Below, in pieces: positions 19,639 through 27,980 of a stretch of 64,000 nt of DNA. Positions within the stretch are counted from its first letter, which is position 1. Every line of letters begins with the position of its first letter. This DNA is from Streptomyces macrolidinus (GTDB lineage Bacteria > Actinomycetota > Actinomycetes > Streptomycetales > Streptomycetaceae). The notes under the pieces are model-generated. The model saw only the letters and a list, made by a program, of their open reading frames with translations. It was not told the origin of the DNA and searched no databases. The stretch lies in NCBI RefSeq assembly GCF_023887685.1, contig NZ_JAMWMR010000005.1:186001-250000 (forward strand), in the 5' to 3' direction. The position numbers and the translations under genes are program-made.

Positions 19639-19732
19639 CGGTCTCTCCTGACTACTGGTGGATGCGGCGCCATACCTGGAGCGCGCGCATGACTGGGATC
19701 GTACCGACCCGGAGCCACCGTCCGCGAAACGG

Positions 19733-20965
19733 TTACTGTCCGTCACCGCCGCATGCCTCCTCGAAGAACGCGGTGATCTCCGCGGTCTCCTGGAGGGACT
19801 TCATCAGCCGGTCCCGTTCGGCGTCGTCCACCTGCACCGGCGTCACCGCGGACGCGTTCACCAGCCGCCGGAAGCCGCCCTGGCTCTCCAGCCGCCCGTG
19901 CACCCGCACCGGGAGCCCGACGAGATGGGCATGGCCCACGATCCGGTACGCCTCCTCGTCCAGCGTCATCCGCACCTGCGGGACCTCGGCCCCGGCGATG
20001 ACCCGCAGCCGCACCTGGCCCTCGCCGCGCGGCCCCGACCTGCGCAGCCGTACGACGGCCCCGGTGAGCCGCACCGGTACGGACGGTTCCTCGCGTAGAT
20101 AGCGGGCCGCGGCCTCGCGCAGCGCGGGCAGGTCGCCGGGCGAGAACTCGACCGGTTCGGCGTCCGTCGCGCACCCTTCGGGGGCCGGGGCGGCGGGCGC
20201 CCAGTCGACGGCGATACGGGCGCCCTCGGAGCCGCGCACGAGGGAGACGAGCGCCTCGACCAGTTCATGGCTCACCCCCGCTTCGACGGCGGCGTCGAAG
20301 GCGTCCATGCCGCCGGTGGCCCGCCGGTAGTCGGTGGCCTCCCGGGCCGCGTACAGCGCCTGATGCAGACGGACGGCGAGCGGACGGCCCGGCGAGACGG
20401 GCACCACGGCGGTGAGGCTGCGGCCTCCGGGGGCGGCGCCGACCAGGACGTGCTCCAGGGACGCGGCGGCGGGCCCGCGGTGCCGGGCGCCGAAGTACCC
20501 GGCACGCGCGCGGGTGGCGAGGGCGCCCGCGAGGAGCAGTCCGCGGGCGGCGGTGCGCAGGTGGTCCTCGACGTCCCACGGCGCCGCGCCGAGGGGACCG
20601 GTGGGCACGTCGCGCCACCAGTGGATCTCGTCGCTGGGCACGACGAGCCCGACCAGGACGTCCCGCGCGGCGGGCAGGGCGCTGCGGGACAGGGCGACCA
20701 GGGCCTCGCCGAGCAGGTCGTCGCTGTCGGGGTAGGCGCGGCTCTCCGGCACCAGCAGGCTCGTACCGCTGCCGCCGGGGCCGGGTGGGGTCCAGCGGCC
20801 GTAGCGCCCGCGGGCGCCGCCGCGGCGCTGCCAGCCGTGCCGGTGCAGCAGGGCGCCGAGGACGGCCGGGTCGACCTGGTCGGGTGCGGGCGGCCGGGTC
20901 CAGAGCGGCTCGGCAGGGTGCGGCCGGACAGCGCGGGCCGGTCCGTCGACGGGGCGGTGGGTCAC
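19733..20965 (-). CDS. Unknown protein with OB-like C-terminal domain
   Basis: 410 residues; family not recognised. The N-terminal two thirds has no obvious motif. Residues about 310-395 read like a small beta-barrel ([37 protein letters not shown]) of the OB type seen in nucleic-acid binding proteins; this is inference. GTG start with a strong GGGAGG site, overlapping the upstream DUF4365 gene as GTGA, so the two are translationally coupled and probably work together. Confidence 0.8.
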   Translation of the reverse strand: MTHRPVDGPARAVRPHPAEPLWTRPPAPDQVDPAVLGALLHRHGWQRRGGARGRYGRWTPPGPGGSGTSLLVPESRAYPDSDDLLGEALVALSRSALPAARDVLVGLVVPSDEIHWWRDVPTGPLGAAPWDVEDHLRTAARGLLLAGALATRARAGYFGARHRGPAAASLEHVLVGAAPGGRSLTAVVPVSPGRPLAVRLHQALYAAREATDYRRATGGMDAFDAAVEAGVSHELVEALVSLVRGSEGARIAVDWAPAAPAPEGCATDAEPVEFSPGDLPALREAAARYLREEPSVPVRLTGAVVRLRRSGPRGEGQVRLRVIAGAEVPQVRMTLDEEAYRIVGHAHLVGLPVRVHGRLESQGGFRRLVNASAVTPVQVDDAERDRLMKSLQETAEITAFFEEACGGDGQ

Positions 20966-21531
20966 GGTCTGCCTCCCGTTCCGACTCGGGTCATGATCTC
21001 GCACAGCGCCCGGTCGTCGAAGATTCGCGCGGTCGAGATGCGTACGGTGGTGCGGCGCCGGCCCGTGACGGGGTGTCCGGCGAGGTTGGCCCAGTAGCAG
21101 CAGTGCCGCAGGTCCAGGCGGTCGTGCCCGGCGCGCAGCCAGTCGTCCTGCGACCGGGGCGCGAGCATCACGACGAGGATCTTGTGTACGGACACGGGGG
21201 TGCGGGCGAGCTTCGTCAGGTGCTCGTTGTCGAGCGTGAAGGAGAAGAAGCGGTCGGCGGGCCCGCGGGGCGGGAGTTGGTAGGTGCACTTGAGCTGCAC
21301 CTTGATGGTGGCCTCGTCGTCGACCGTGTGCCCCGGGGCGGTGTGGCTGATGTGCCAGTCGATGCCGTTGTCCGGGAAGGGCTGCGACAGCGAGCAGCCG
21401 GCCGCCGCGGCGACCGCGTGCAGATAGCCCACTTGGAGCGTCTCCATGCAGGCGGTGGTGGCGAGTGCGCCGCGAGAGGGTGACGTCCGCTCGGGCAGCA
21501 GCCCGCCCCGCTCGGGCTGCGCGATCGCCAT
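20962..21531 (-). CDS. DUF4365-like, PD-(D/E)xK nuclease-type protein
   Basis: 189 residues. D58 in NGIDWH and Q79/K81 in IKVQLKCT match the D...QxK pattern of the PD-(D/E)xK nuclease fold, as in DUF4365 proteins. No signal peptide or membrane segment. The ATG at 21531 has GGAAGG about 9 nt upstream. It is the first gene of a two-gene unit with the 410-residue protein. The substrate is unknown; DNA binding or cleavage is inferred from fold only. Confidence 0.8.
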   Translation of the reverse strand: MAIAQPERGGLLPERTSPSRGALATTACMETLQVGYLHAVAAAAGCSLSQPFPDNGIDWHISHTAPGHTVDDEATIKVQLKCTYQLPPRGPADRFFSFTLDNEHLTKLARTPVSVHKILVVMLAPRSQDDWLRAGHDRLDLRHCCYWANLAGHPVTGRRRTTVRISTARIFDDRALCEIMTRVGTGGRP

Positions 21532-21700
21532 GACCAACAGCCTTCCGAATCCGGTGAATCACTGCCACGGGCCTGTGAACTGCAAAGACCCGTACTCCTG
21601 TTGTCTCCTTCGGGCGTAGTGCGCAAACGGTCCGGGTATCACCGGACCGGGCAGCCGACCGTACGTCAACTGCCCGGCTGGACAGAGGAGTTGCGTGCGC

Positions 21701-22426
21701 ATGACGTGCTGGTGCGAGGGCCCCCTGGCCGCGTTCGACACGGAGACCACGGGCGTGGACGTCGAGACCGACCGGATCGTGTCGGCCGCCCTCGTCGTCC
21801 AGGACGCACCGGGCACCCGACCGCGGGTGAACCGCTGGCTGGTGAACCCGGGGGTGCCGGTGCCCGCGGCGGCGACGGCGGTGCACGGCCTGACGGAGGA
21901 GTACCTCCAGCGCAACGGCCGTTGGCCGTCACCGGTGATGGAGGAACTGGCCCGGGAGCTTGCGGAGCAGGCCGTACGGGGCCGACCGCTGGTGGTGATG
22001 AACGCCCCCTTCGATCTGACGCTCCTGGACCGGGAGTTGCGCCGCCATCGCGCCTCCTCGCTGGATCGCTGGTTCCCGTCGGCACCGCTGTGCGTGCTCG
22101 ATCCGCGGGTCCTGGACAAGCACCTGGACCGCTACCGCAAGGGCCGCCGCACACTCACCGATCTGTGCGCGCACTACGAGGTCACGCTGGAGGACGCCCA
22201 CGACGCGGCGGCGGACGCGCTGGCGGCGATGGAGGTCGTACGGGCGGTGGGGCGCCGTTTCGCGACCCGTCTGGAGCGGCTGACACCGGCCGAGCTGCAC
22301 ACCTTGCAGACGGGATGGCACGCGGCCCAGGCCCGCGGACTTCAGGCGTGGTTCGCGCGCAGCGGCTCGGACGAACAGGTGGACCCGGCGTGGCCGCTGC
22401 GCCCGGAGTTGTCGGCGGCGGCGTGA
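21701..22426 (+). CDS. DEDDh 3'-5' exonuclease (DnaQ-like)
   Basis: 241 residues. Exo I motif FDTETTG supplies D13 and E15. Exo II is MNAPFDLTLLDREL, and exo III is HDAAADALAAM with the catalytic His and Asp. It is a stand-alone exonuclease domain like the epsilon proofreading subunit or RNase T, plus a C-terminal extension. Upstream AGAGGAG is 10 nt from the ATG at 21701 and 4 nt from a GTG at 21695, so either may be used. It diverges from the DUF4365 pair. Confidence 0.9.
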   Translation: MTCWCEGPLAAFDTETTGVDVETDRIVSAALVVQDAPGTRPRVNRWLVNPGVPVPAAATAVHGLTEEYLQRNGRWPSPVMEELARELAEQAVRGRPLVVMNAPFDLTLLDRELRRHRASSLDRWFPSAPLCVLDPRVLDKHLDRYRKGRRTLTDLCAHYEVTLEDAHDAAADALAAMEVVRAVGRRFATRLERLTPAELHTLQTGWHAAQARGLQAWFARSGSDEQVDPAWPLRPELSAAA

Positions 22427-22448
22427 ACACACGCTGTACGCATACGAC

Positions 22449-22492
22449 GAGGGTGACGCCGCTCGCGCTCTCCGCGTACAGACGTCACCCTC
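22449..22492. terminator. Bidirectional terminator, exonuclease / tRNA-Val
   Basis: Perfect 10-bp inverted repeat (22449-22458 with 22483-22492) between the convergent exonuclease gene and the first tRNA-Val(CAC) gene; suited to end both transcripts. Confidence 0.65.
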
Positions 22493-22574
22493 GATCTTGT
22501 GGGCGATACTGGGTTCGAACCAGTGACCTCTTCGGTGTGAACGAAGCGCTCTCCCGCTGAGCTAATCGCCCGGG
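22488..22574. repeat. 87-bp direct repeat, left copy
   Basis: Identical to 22884-22970. The repeat spans the whole tRNA-Val(CAC) gene plus 12 bp on its 3' side and 3 bp on its 5' side, showing a local duplication of the gene (period 396 bp). Confidence 0.85.
22500..22571 (-). tRNA. tRNA-Val(CAC), copy 1
   Basis: 72 nt. The acceptor stem GGGCGAT/ATCGCCC, D-arm, five-pair anticodon stem (CTTCG/CGAAG) with loop TTCACAC, and T-arm with TTCGAAC all fold. The anticodon CAC reads GUG. CCA is not encoded. The gene body is identical to copy 2, 396 bp away. Confidence 0.95.
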
Positions 22575-22584
22575 AACGCACTGA

Positions 22585-22614
22585 ACAATACATGTCGGGA
22601 CGGGGTCCGTTCAA
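22585..22614 (-). promoter_or_regulatory. Promoter of tRNA-Val(CAC) copy 1
   Basis: On the minus strand TTGAAC (22609-22614) and TATTGT (22585-22590) are spaced 18 bp, about 14 bp before the tRNA 5' end. This fits a vegetative sigma-70-type promoter and means copy 1 need not depend on copy 2. Confidence 0.55.
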
Positions 22615-22846
22615 ACCGCTTCGGTACGGCCTCTCCGACAGCTCCCCGGCGACCCCCGGCCGAGCCGCCCTCGCCCCCCTCCAGTGCGCCGCACTCGCGG
22701 CCGACGGGGAACGGCCGGACCAATTCCGGATACCCACGGGCGACTTGAGGCCGGGCAGAACGTTCGCGAAGGAATCCGACGACGGCGTTCCGGAATGCGC
22801 CCGGGGATTTCGAATTCCACGGCGGCATACATGAGGGCATACGACA

Positions 22847-22887
22847 AGGGCGGCGTGGCCCGGCTTTCGCCGAGCACACGCCGCCCT
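22847..22887 (-). terminator. Terminator after tRNA-Val(CAC) copy 2
   Basis: Perfect 11-bp inverted repeat (22847-22857 with 22877-22887) directly after the 3' end of copy 2 on the minus strand. Each tRNA copy therefore has its own terminator. Confidence 0.65.
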
Positions 22888-22970
22888 CGATCTTGTGGGC
22901 GATACTGGGTTCGAACCAGTGACCTCTTCGGTGTGAACGAAGCGCTCTCCCGCTGAGCTAATCGCCCGGG
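22884..22970. repeat. 87-bp direct repeat, right copy
   Basis: Second copy of the repeat at 22488-22574, containing tRNA-Val(CAC) copy 2 and a short 3' flank. Confidence 0.85.
22896..22967 (-). tRNA. tRNA-Val(CAC), copy 2
   Basis: 72 nt, same sequence and fold as copy 1, anticodon CAC in loop TTCACAC. A TAATGT -10-like box lies about 20 bp upstream on the minus strand, but no good -35 was found. Confidence 0.95.
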
Positions 22971-23343
22971 TGCAGGAAGAACATTACCCCATGTCAGGGA
23001 GTGCCCCCGACCAGGTTCGCGATCACCGGCCCCCGCTCGCCGCGCCCCCGCGTTCCCCGAGGTCGGCGAGACCAAACCTCCGGACCCGGGCGCGGCACGA
23101 GCTGGTCGCGGCCATGACACCACCACCCCTGACCGTCACTCTTCGTATTCGAGCCGTCGAACGCGGTCCGCGAGAATCCGGTCACCGGAATGGACGCATC
23201 ACGCGAACGATGTCTCGGCCGGATGAGCTACGTAAAGCCAGGCAAAACACGCAGAGGGGTTTACAACGGCACCGTAGGTGGCATGTCGATTTCGCCGACG
23301 TGCGAATCCCCGAGCGCACACTGAGCGAAAGGCCCTGGCGCTT
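22968..23343. other. Gap between tRNA-Val and ssgB
   Basis: 376 bp that should contain the divergent promoters of tRNA-Val copy 2 and ssgB. The 100 bp before ssgB are less G+C-rich than the surroundings and include GTTTAC at about 23259-23264, a possible -35-like element of a developmental or stress sigma factor; this is weak. No gene seen. Confidence 0.35.
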
Positions 23344-23757
23344 ATGAACACCACGGTCAGCTGCGAGCTGCACCTGCGCCTCGTTGTGTCGAGCGAGTCC
23401 TCACTGCCTGTTCCCGCAGGACTGCGGTATGACACGGCCGATCCCTATGCCGTGCACGCCACCTTCCATACCGGAGCCGAGGAGACCGTCGAGTGGGTGT
23501 TCGCCCGCGACCTCCTCGCGGAGGGCCTGCACCGGCCCACAGGAACCGGCGACGTCCGCGTCTGGCCGTCCCGCAGCCACGGTCAGGGCGTTGTCTGCAT
23601 CGCCCTGAGTTCTCCGGAGGGTGAGGCTCTGCTCGAGGCCCCGGCGCGGGCCCTCGAGTCGTTTCTGAAGCGGACGGACGCGGCCGTGCCACCCGGTACG
23701 GAACACCGCCATTTCGATCTCGACACCGAGCTCTCCCACATCCTGGCGGAGAGCTAG
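23344..23757 (+). CDS. ssgB: Sporulation-specific cell division protein SsgB
   Basis: 137 residues, the right length for SsgB and matching its well-conserved sequence (MNTTVSCELHLRLVV, DPYAVHATFHTGAEETVEWVF, FDLDTELSHILAES). SsgB helps position FtsZ at future septa in sporulating aerial hyphae and occurs in morphologically complex actinobacteria. The ATG at 23344 has only a weak AAAGG-type site, so translation may be limited. It is monocistronic, with a hairpin downstream. Confidence 0.95.
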   Translation: MNTTVSCELHLRLVVSSESSLPVPAGLRYDTADPYAVHATFHTGAEETVEWVFARDLLAEGLHRPTGTGDVRVWPSRSHGQGVVCIALSSPEGEALLEAPARALESFLKRTDAAVPPGTEHRHFDLDTELSHILAES

Positions 23758-23836
23758 CGCGAGATCCTCAATCCGCCCGGCGCCGTCCACTCGGGGAGAC
23801 GGCTCGGGCCGGGACAACCGCATACGGCACACCAGG

Positions 23837-23868
23837 CGCCGCCTCCACGGAATCTCGTAGAGGCGGCG
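23837..23868 (+). terminator. Hairpin after ssgB
   Basis: Perfect 9-bp inverted repeat (23837-23845 with 23860-23868) with a 14-nt loop, 80 bp after the ssgB stop. Confidence 0.5.
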
Positions 23869-24038
23869 TTCCGGTGCGCGGGCCGAAGGTGACGGGGAAC
23901 GCCCTTGCCGTGGGGCCGTCGCGACGGCTCCGCGGGCCGCGGACATCACCACGTGTCACGACGGCGGGCATACCGCTAGGCTCGGCCAGCACCGGCGGGC
24001 GCACGCCCGACCCCGACCCCCAGGCCAGGGAGCGACAC

Positions 24039-24596
24039 GTGCTGATCACCCACGACACCCGGTGCGCGCTCGACCTCGTGGTGGATCTGGTGAACACCGC
24101 ACCCGAGGGCGACGACGCGGAAGGGCTTCCGGATGTCGCCGCGCTTGCCGACTTCGCGCGCGAGCACGACCTCAGCGATGTCGGCGTCCTCACGGAGTCC
24201 GACCTCGCGGCGGTGCGCGCGATCCGCGGGCGGTTCGCCGCCGTCTTCGCCACGACCGACGGCCGGGCCGCTGCTGCTGTGATCAACGAGCTGGTCGCGG
24301 CGGCGGGGACCACGCCCCGGCTGACCGACCACGACGGCTACGACTGGCATGTGCACTACTTCGCGCCCGGCGCCTCCGTCGCCGATCACATCGCCGCGGA
24401 CTGCGGGATGGCGCTGGCGTTCTTCGTCGTGGCCGGGGAGCAGGAGCGGCTGCGCCGCTGCGAGGCTCCCGACTGCCGACGGGCCTTCGTGGACCTCTCC
24501 CGCAACCGCTCCCGGCGCTACTGCGACAGCCGCACCTGCGGCAACCGCCTTCACGTGGCCGCGTACCGGGCACGGCGGAAGGAAGCGGCGGGCTGA
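24039..24596 (+). CDS. CGNR zinc-finger / ABATE-domain protein
   Basis: 185 residues. The N-terminal helical domain begins ITHDTRCALDLVVDLVNT. The C-terminal zinc finger is CEAPDCRRAFVD...YCDSRTCGNRLHVAAYRARR, with four cysteines and the CGNR signature. Proteins of this type are presumed nucleic-acid binding regulators. The GTG at 24039 follows AGGGAG by about 7 nt. Confidence 0.88.
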   Translation: MLITHDTRCALDLVVDLVNTAPEGDDAEGLPDVAALADFAREHDLSDVGVLTESDLAAVRAIRGRFAAVFATTDGRAAAAVINELVAAAGTTPRLTDHDGYDWHVHYFAPGASVADHIAADCGMALAFFVVAGEQERLRRCEAPDCRRAFVDLSRNRSRRYCDSRTCGNRLHVAAYRARRKEAAG

Positions 24597-24651
24597 CGAG
24601 AGCGGCGGACGGGACATCCTCTTGTCGCGCACCGCGGATCGGCGGGGCTGA

Positions 24652-24684
24652 CGGAGCCCGCGGCGGGTGACGCCAGGGGCTCCG
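24652..24684. terminator. Hairpin between convergent genes
   Basis: Perfect 8-bp inverted repeat (24652-24659 with 24677-24684) between the CGNR gene and the small membrane-protein gene that converge here. Confidence 0.5.
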
Positions 24685-24692
24685 CATACGGC

Positions 24693-24845
24693 TCAGAGCA
24701 TCAGCAGGTCGTGCAGTGATGCCATGAGCAGCAGGCAGCCGATCACCGCAAGGAAGATCATCAGCGGTGGCTGGGAAAGCGCGAAGAGACAGCCCCGGCG
24801 CTCCTCGGGAGGAGCGGCGGTGTCGCTCTGGGTTCTGTCCAGCAT
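24693..24845 (-). CDS. Small single-helix membrane protein (50 aa)
   Basis: ATG at 24845, stop at 24693. The 50-residue product has a polar, acidic N-terminus (MLDRTQSDTAAPPEERR) and one strong hydrophobic helix (about 28-42, LMIFLAVIGCLLLMA). The codons carry the local third-position G/C bias. No good ribosome site. Function unknown; probably a small integral membrane protein. Confidence 0.6.
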   Translation of the reverse strand: MLDRTQSDTAAPPEERRGCLFALSQPPLMIFLAVIGCLLLMASLHDLLML

Positions 24846-25022
24846 CTCGCGGCGATCATGGCTTAGCGAGTACCCACTATGCGATCAACACGCCCGGAAT
24901 GACTGGGAGTTCGCGAATATCCGTGATGCGCGCTCGGGAGTGTTCTCGGCGTGCGCTGTTGTGATCACCGAGCGCCCCGAGCTGATCGCTTGGCCGTTCA
25001 GCCCGTCAGCCGTTCCAGCCGG

Positions 25023-25457
25023 TCATATGCCGTGCTTCTTGAGGATGGCCTCGATGTCCGAGAAGTCGTCCGAGGCGGAGTCGGAGCCGCGGCGCGTGGG
25101 GGCCGGGCGGTTCGACGCGCCCAGCGTCGGTGTGGAGGCGGACGGCGCCACCGCGTCGCCCTGGGCGGTCCGCGCCGCCTTGCGTTCCTTGCGCGTTCCG
25201 CCGCTCCGGCGCTCCACGGCGCGGGTGCTCATGAACAGCAGCCAGGCGAGGCCCAGCACACCGAAGCCCGCCCAGGCCGTGACGCTGAACGCCGTGTGGG
25301 CGAGCCAGCCGACGGCTCCCGTCATCACCAGGCCGAGCGGGACGAGCGCGTACGCGGCGATACGGCCCGCGCGGTGGAAGCGCTTGCGGTAGGCCATGAC
25401 CGCGGCGATACCCAGGCCGGCCGCGGAGACGGCGGAACAGACGGTCTCGGCAATCAT
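25023..25457 (-). CDS. Membrane protein of unknown function
   Basis: 144 residues with three hydrophobic helices (about 3-22, 32-50, 57-75). A basic and Ser/Thr/Pro-rich cytosolic region follows, ending in the acidic-amphipathic motif DFSDIEAILKKHGI. GGAGG lies about 5 nt before the ATG at 25457. Family function unknown. It is followed on the same strand by the 50-residue membrane protein. Confidence 0.82.
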   Translation of the reverse strand: MIAETVCSAVSAAGLGIAAVMAYRKRFHRAGRIAAYALVPLGLVMTGAVGWLAHTAFSVTAWAGFGVLGLAWLLFMSTRAVERRSGGTRKERKAARTAQGDAVAPSASTPTLGASNRPAPTRRGSDSASDDFSDIEAILKKHGI

Positions 25458-25653
25458 CCGGTCCTCCGGGCGGTGATCGGTCGGGCAAGGTGGTGCATGT
25501 CTTCCATCCTGCACCGCCCGACGGCCCGGATGCCATGATCCGGCGAGACCTCAGGGAGATCTCCGGGTCGGCTCCTCCTCAGGGCGGGGGCCCTCGCCCT
25601 CAGGGCGGCGACCGGTGTGGGGCGGGGTCCGGGGTGCTGGGAGACTGGCGACC

Positions 25654-26187
25654 ATGAGTGACTCCCCCTCCGCACACGCCGCCGCTCCCGTTCTGGACTT
25701 CTGGGCCGATCTCCAGTGCCCCGACTGCCACCGCGCCCTCGATGACCTGCGGGCCCTGCGCGCCCGCTACGGCGACCGACTGGAGCTGCGGCTGCGGCAC
25801 TTCCCGCTGGAGAAGCACCGGCACGCCTTCGCCGCCGCGCAGGCCGCCGAGGAGGCCCTGGAGCAGGGGCAGTGCTGGCCGTACGTCGAGGCGCTGCTCG
25901 GCCGGATCGAGGAACTCGACCGCGCGGGAGAGTCCTTCCTCGTCGAGCTGGCCCGTGAACTCGGCCTGGACGCCGAGGAGTTCGACACCGCGCTGATCGA
26001 CGGACGGCACATCCTGATCGTCGACGCCGACCAGGCCGAGGGCAAGGCGATCGGCGTGACCGGTACGCCGACGTATGTCATCGGCGGCGAGCGGCTCGAC
26101 GGCGGCAAGAGCCAGGAAGGGCTGCGCGAGCGCATCGAGGAGATCGCGGACCGGCTGCTCGCGGACCAGCGGGAGCAGCAGGCCTGA
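25654..26187 (+). CDS. DsbA-family thioredoxin-fold protein
   Basis: 177 residues. The redox motif CPDC (C22-C25) sits in DFWADLQCPDCHRALDDL, a helical insertion follows, and the cis-proline loop is TGTPTYVIGGERLDGG. No signal peptide, so it is probably a cytosolic oxidoreductase of the DsbA/FrnE class. The ATG at 25654 is preceded by GGGAG. It converges on the GNAT gene. Confidence 0.88.
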   Translation: MSDSPSAHAAAPVLDFWADLQCPDCHRALDDLRALRARYGDRLELRLRHFPLEKHRHAFAAAQAAEEALEQGQCWPYVEALLGRIEELDRAGESFLVELARELGLDAEEFDTALIDGRHILIVDADQAEGKAIGVTGTPTYVIGGERLDGGKSQEGLRERIEEIADRLLADQREQQA

Positions 26188-26222
26188 CCCCTGCCCGCCC
26201 CCGACCGGGCCGCCGTGCCGTC

Positions 26223-27047
26223 CTACACCAGAGGCTTGGCGAAGGCGTACCGCGTCGTCTCATGGCCGAGTGACGCGTAGAGGCGTTCGGCGGGGGTGTT
26301 GCCCGCGAACACGTTCAGTCCGAGGACATGCCGGTCGGCGGCGAGCGCCTGGGCCTCGGCGAGGAGCATGAGCGTACGTCCATGCCCTCGCCCTCGGTGG
26401 GCCGCCCCGGTCCGCACGTCGTAGACGTACGCCTCGTCCTCGCGGAGCCCCAGCCACAGGCTGCCCACAGGCACGCCCTCGTGCTCCAGAACGCTGAACA
26501 TCACGTTCTCACTACGCAAACCGTCCGGCAGGACCAGCTCGTGGTCGCGCCGCGCCTTGGCGTACGCATCGGCCTCGGGGATGCCCCGTTCCATCAAGCT
26601 GCGTGCGTAGAACTCCGACTCCTCCGCGTACCACGCGTCGAACTCGGCGTCCGTCATGGGCCGTGCACGGCTCCCGGCAGGCAGTTCGGGGGGTATGTCG
26701 CCCAGCCGCTTCGCCATGTTGCGGCTGCGCAGGACGTAGCCGAGCGCCTCGGCGAGCCGCAGGGCCGCCTCGGCGCCCGCGGGGACCACGGCCTCGATCT
26801 GGCCGCACCCCCAGCCCCGCGCCACCTCCTCCGCGGCGAGCGCGGCCACCGTGGCCCGGCCGCGCCGCCGGTCCGGCTCCTCGATCCGCAGATCGAGGAG
26901 CTGTGCCATCGAGTCGCCGAGGCCAGGAAGCGTGCCGAGGTGGAGTGCGCCGACCGGACGGCCGTTCGCACACACCTCGTAGTGCTGTGATCGCGTGCCG
27001 TCAGGGGTGCGCTGAAGCGGCTCGGTCGGCCGCAGGGTCGTGGTCAT
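26223..27047 (-). CDS. GNAT-family N-acetyltransferase
   Basis: 274 residues forming two GNAT-like halves. The N-terminal half has RRRGRATVAALAAEE and the C-terminal half has HRGRGHGRTLMLLAEAQALAADRHVLGLNVFAGNTPAERLYASLG, whose Q/RxxGxG/A site should bind acetyl-CoA. The substrate cannot be told from sequence. ATG start without a clear ribosome site. About 70 bp separate it from the pabC-like gene upstream on the same strand. Confidence 0.85.
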   Translation of the reverse strand: MTTTLRPTEPLQRTPDGTRSQHYEVCANGRPVGALHLGTLPGLGDSMAQLLDLRIEEPDRRRGRATVAALAAEEVARGWGCGQIEAVVPAGAEAALRLAEALGYVLRSRNMAKRLGDIPPELPAGSRARPMTDAEFDAWYAEESEFYARSLMERGIPEADAYAKARRDHELVLPDGLRSENVMFSVLEHEGVPVGSLWLGLREDEAYVYDVRTGAAHRGRGHGRTLMLLAEAQALAADRHVLGLNVFAGNTPAERLYASLGHETTRYAFAKPLV

Positions 27048-27118
27048 CAGAGGTGTTCTACCCCGCGCGAAGGCCGCCGTCAGCCGAATTTCCGCCGCTC
27101 TTACGGCTCCTACGGCTC

Positions 27119-27940
27119 TTACGGATCGAGATCGTCGCCGGAGCGCTCCGCGAAGATCCGCATGGCCTTGGCGGTCACCGGGCCCGGCGCGCCCGGCAGT
27201 TCACGGTCGTCGACGCGGTGCACGGCCTGCACATCGCGGGTCGTGGACGTGAGGAAGATCTCGTCCGCGCGCTCCAGGACGTCCAGCGGGAGGTCGCTCT
27301 CCCTGGCCCCCGTCCATTCGACGGCGAGCGCGCGCGTGATGCCCGCGAGACAGCCGGAGGCCGTCGGCGGGGTGTGGATCTCGCCGTCGAGGACGACGAA
27401 GACGTTCGACCCGGTGCCCTCGCAGAGTTGGCCGACCGTGTTGGCGAACAGCGCCTCGGACGCGCCCTGTTGGGCGGCCCTGGCGAGCGCGACGACGTTC
27501 TCGGCGTACGACGTGGTCTTCAGTCCGGTGAGAGCGCCCCGTTCGTTACGGGTCCACGGCACCGTGATCACGGCGGTGGAGTCGGGGCGCGGGGTGATCT
27601 CGCCGAGGGCGACCACGAGGGTCGGACCGGCCTCGCCGCGGCCGGAGCCGAGCGGGCCCTCGCCGCCGGTGTAGGTGATGCGCAGGCGGCCGAGCGGCAT
27701 CGGGTTGGCCGCCAGCACGGCGGCGCAGGCCTCGCGGACCTCGTCGAGGTCGGGGTCCGCGAGGCCGAGGCCGCGCGCCGAGCGGGTGAGCCGGTCGAGG
27801 TGGCGGGTCAGCGCGAACGGCCGGCCGTCCATGGCCTTGACGGTCTCGAAGATGCCGTCGCCGACGGTCAGTCCGTGATCGAAGACGGAGACACGGGCGG
27901 ACTCGAGGTCCTCCAGTCTCCCGTCGAGCCAGAGCTTCAC
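27119..27940 (-). CDS. pabC: Aminodeoxychorismate lyase (class IV PLP enzyme)
   Basis: 273 residues of the class-IV aminotransferase fold. K141 in GLKTTSYAEN is the PLP lysine, DGIFETVKAMDG and EGTGSNVFVV are family blocks. Location directly after a PabB-type gene (40 bp gap) supports 4-aminobenzoate formation from aminodeoxychorismate. Branched-chain or D-amino-acid transaminases share the fold, so this rests partly on context. GTG start with GAGG upstream. Confidence 0.82.
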   Translation of the reverse strand: MKLWLDGRLEDLESARVSVFDHGLTVGDGIFETVKAMDGRPFALTRHLDRLTRSARGLGLADPDLDEVREACAAVLAANPMPLGRLRITYTGGEGPLGSGRGEAGPTLVVALGEITPRPDSTAVITVPWTRNERGALTGLKTTSYAENVVALARAAQQGASEALFANTVGQLCEGTGSNVFVVLDGEIHTPPTASGCLAGITRALAVEWTGARESDLPLDVLERADEIFLTSTTRDVQAVHRVDDRELPGAPGPVTAKAMRIFAERSGDDLDP

Positions 27941-27980
27941 TCGTCATTACCTCGCTGGTCGGAGCGGCGGGTGAGAGGGC

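Larger units (their letters stand above)
22572..22895. other. Spacer between the two tRNA-Val(CAC) genes
   Basis: 324 bp without a convincing protein gene. It holds the copy 1 promoter near its left end and the copy 2 terminator near its right end. Its composition is mixed, with short AT-rich runs. Nothing else recognisable. Confidence 0.5.

Noticed and set aside
19639..19732. T-box leader for thrS
   Set aside because: The gap is 94 bp with no T-box core or specifier-loop structure visible.
22500..22967. One of the two tRNA-Val(CAC) copies as a pseudogene
   Set aside because: Both are identical over 87 bp and fold fully, so neither shows decay.
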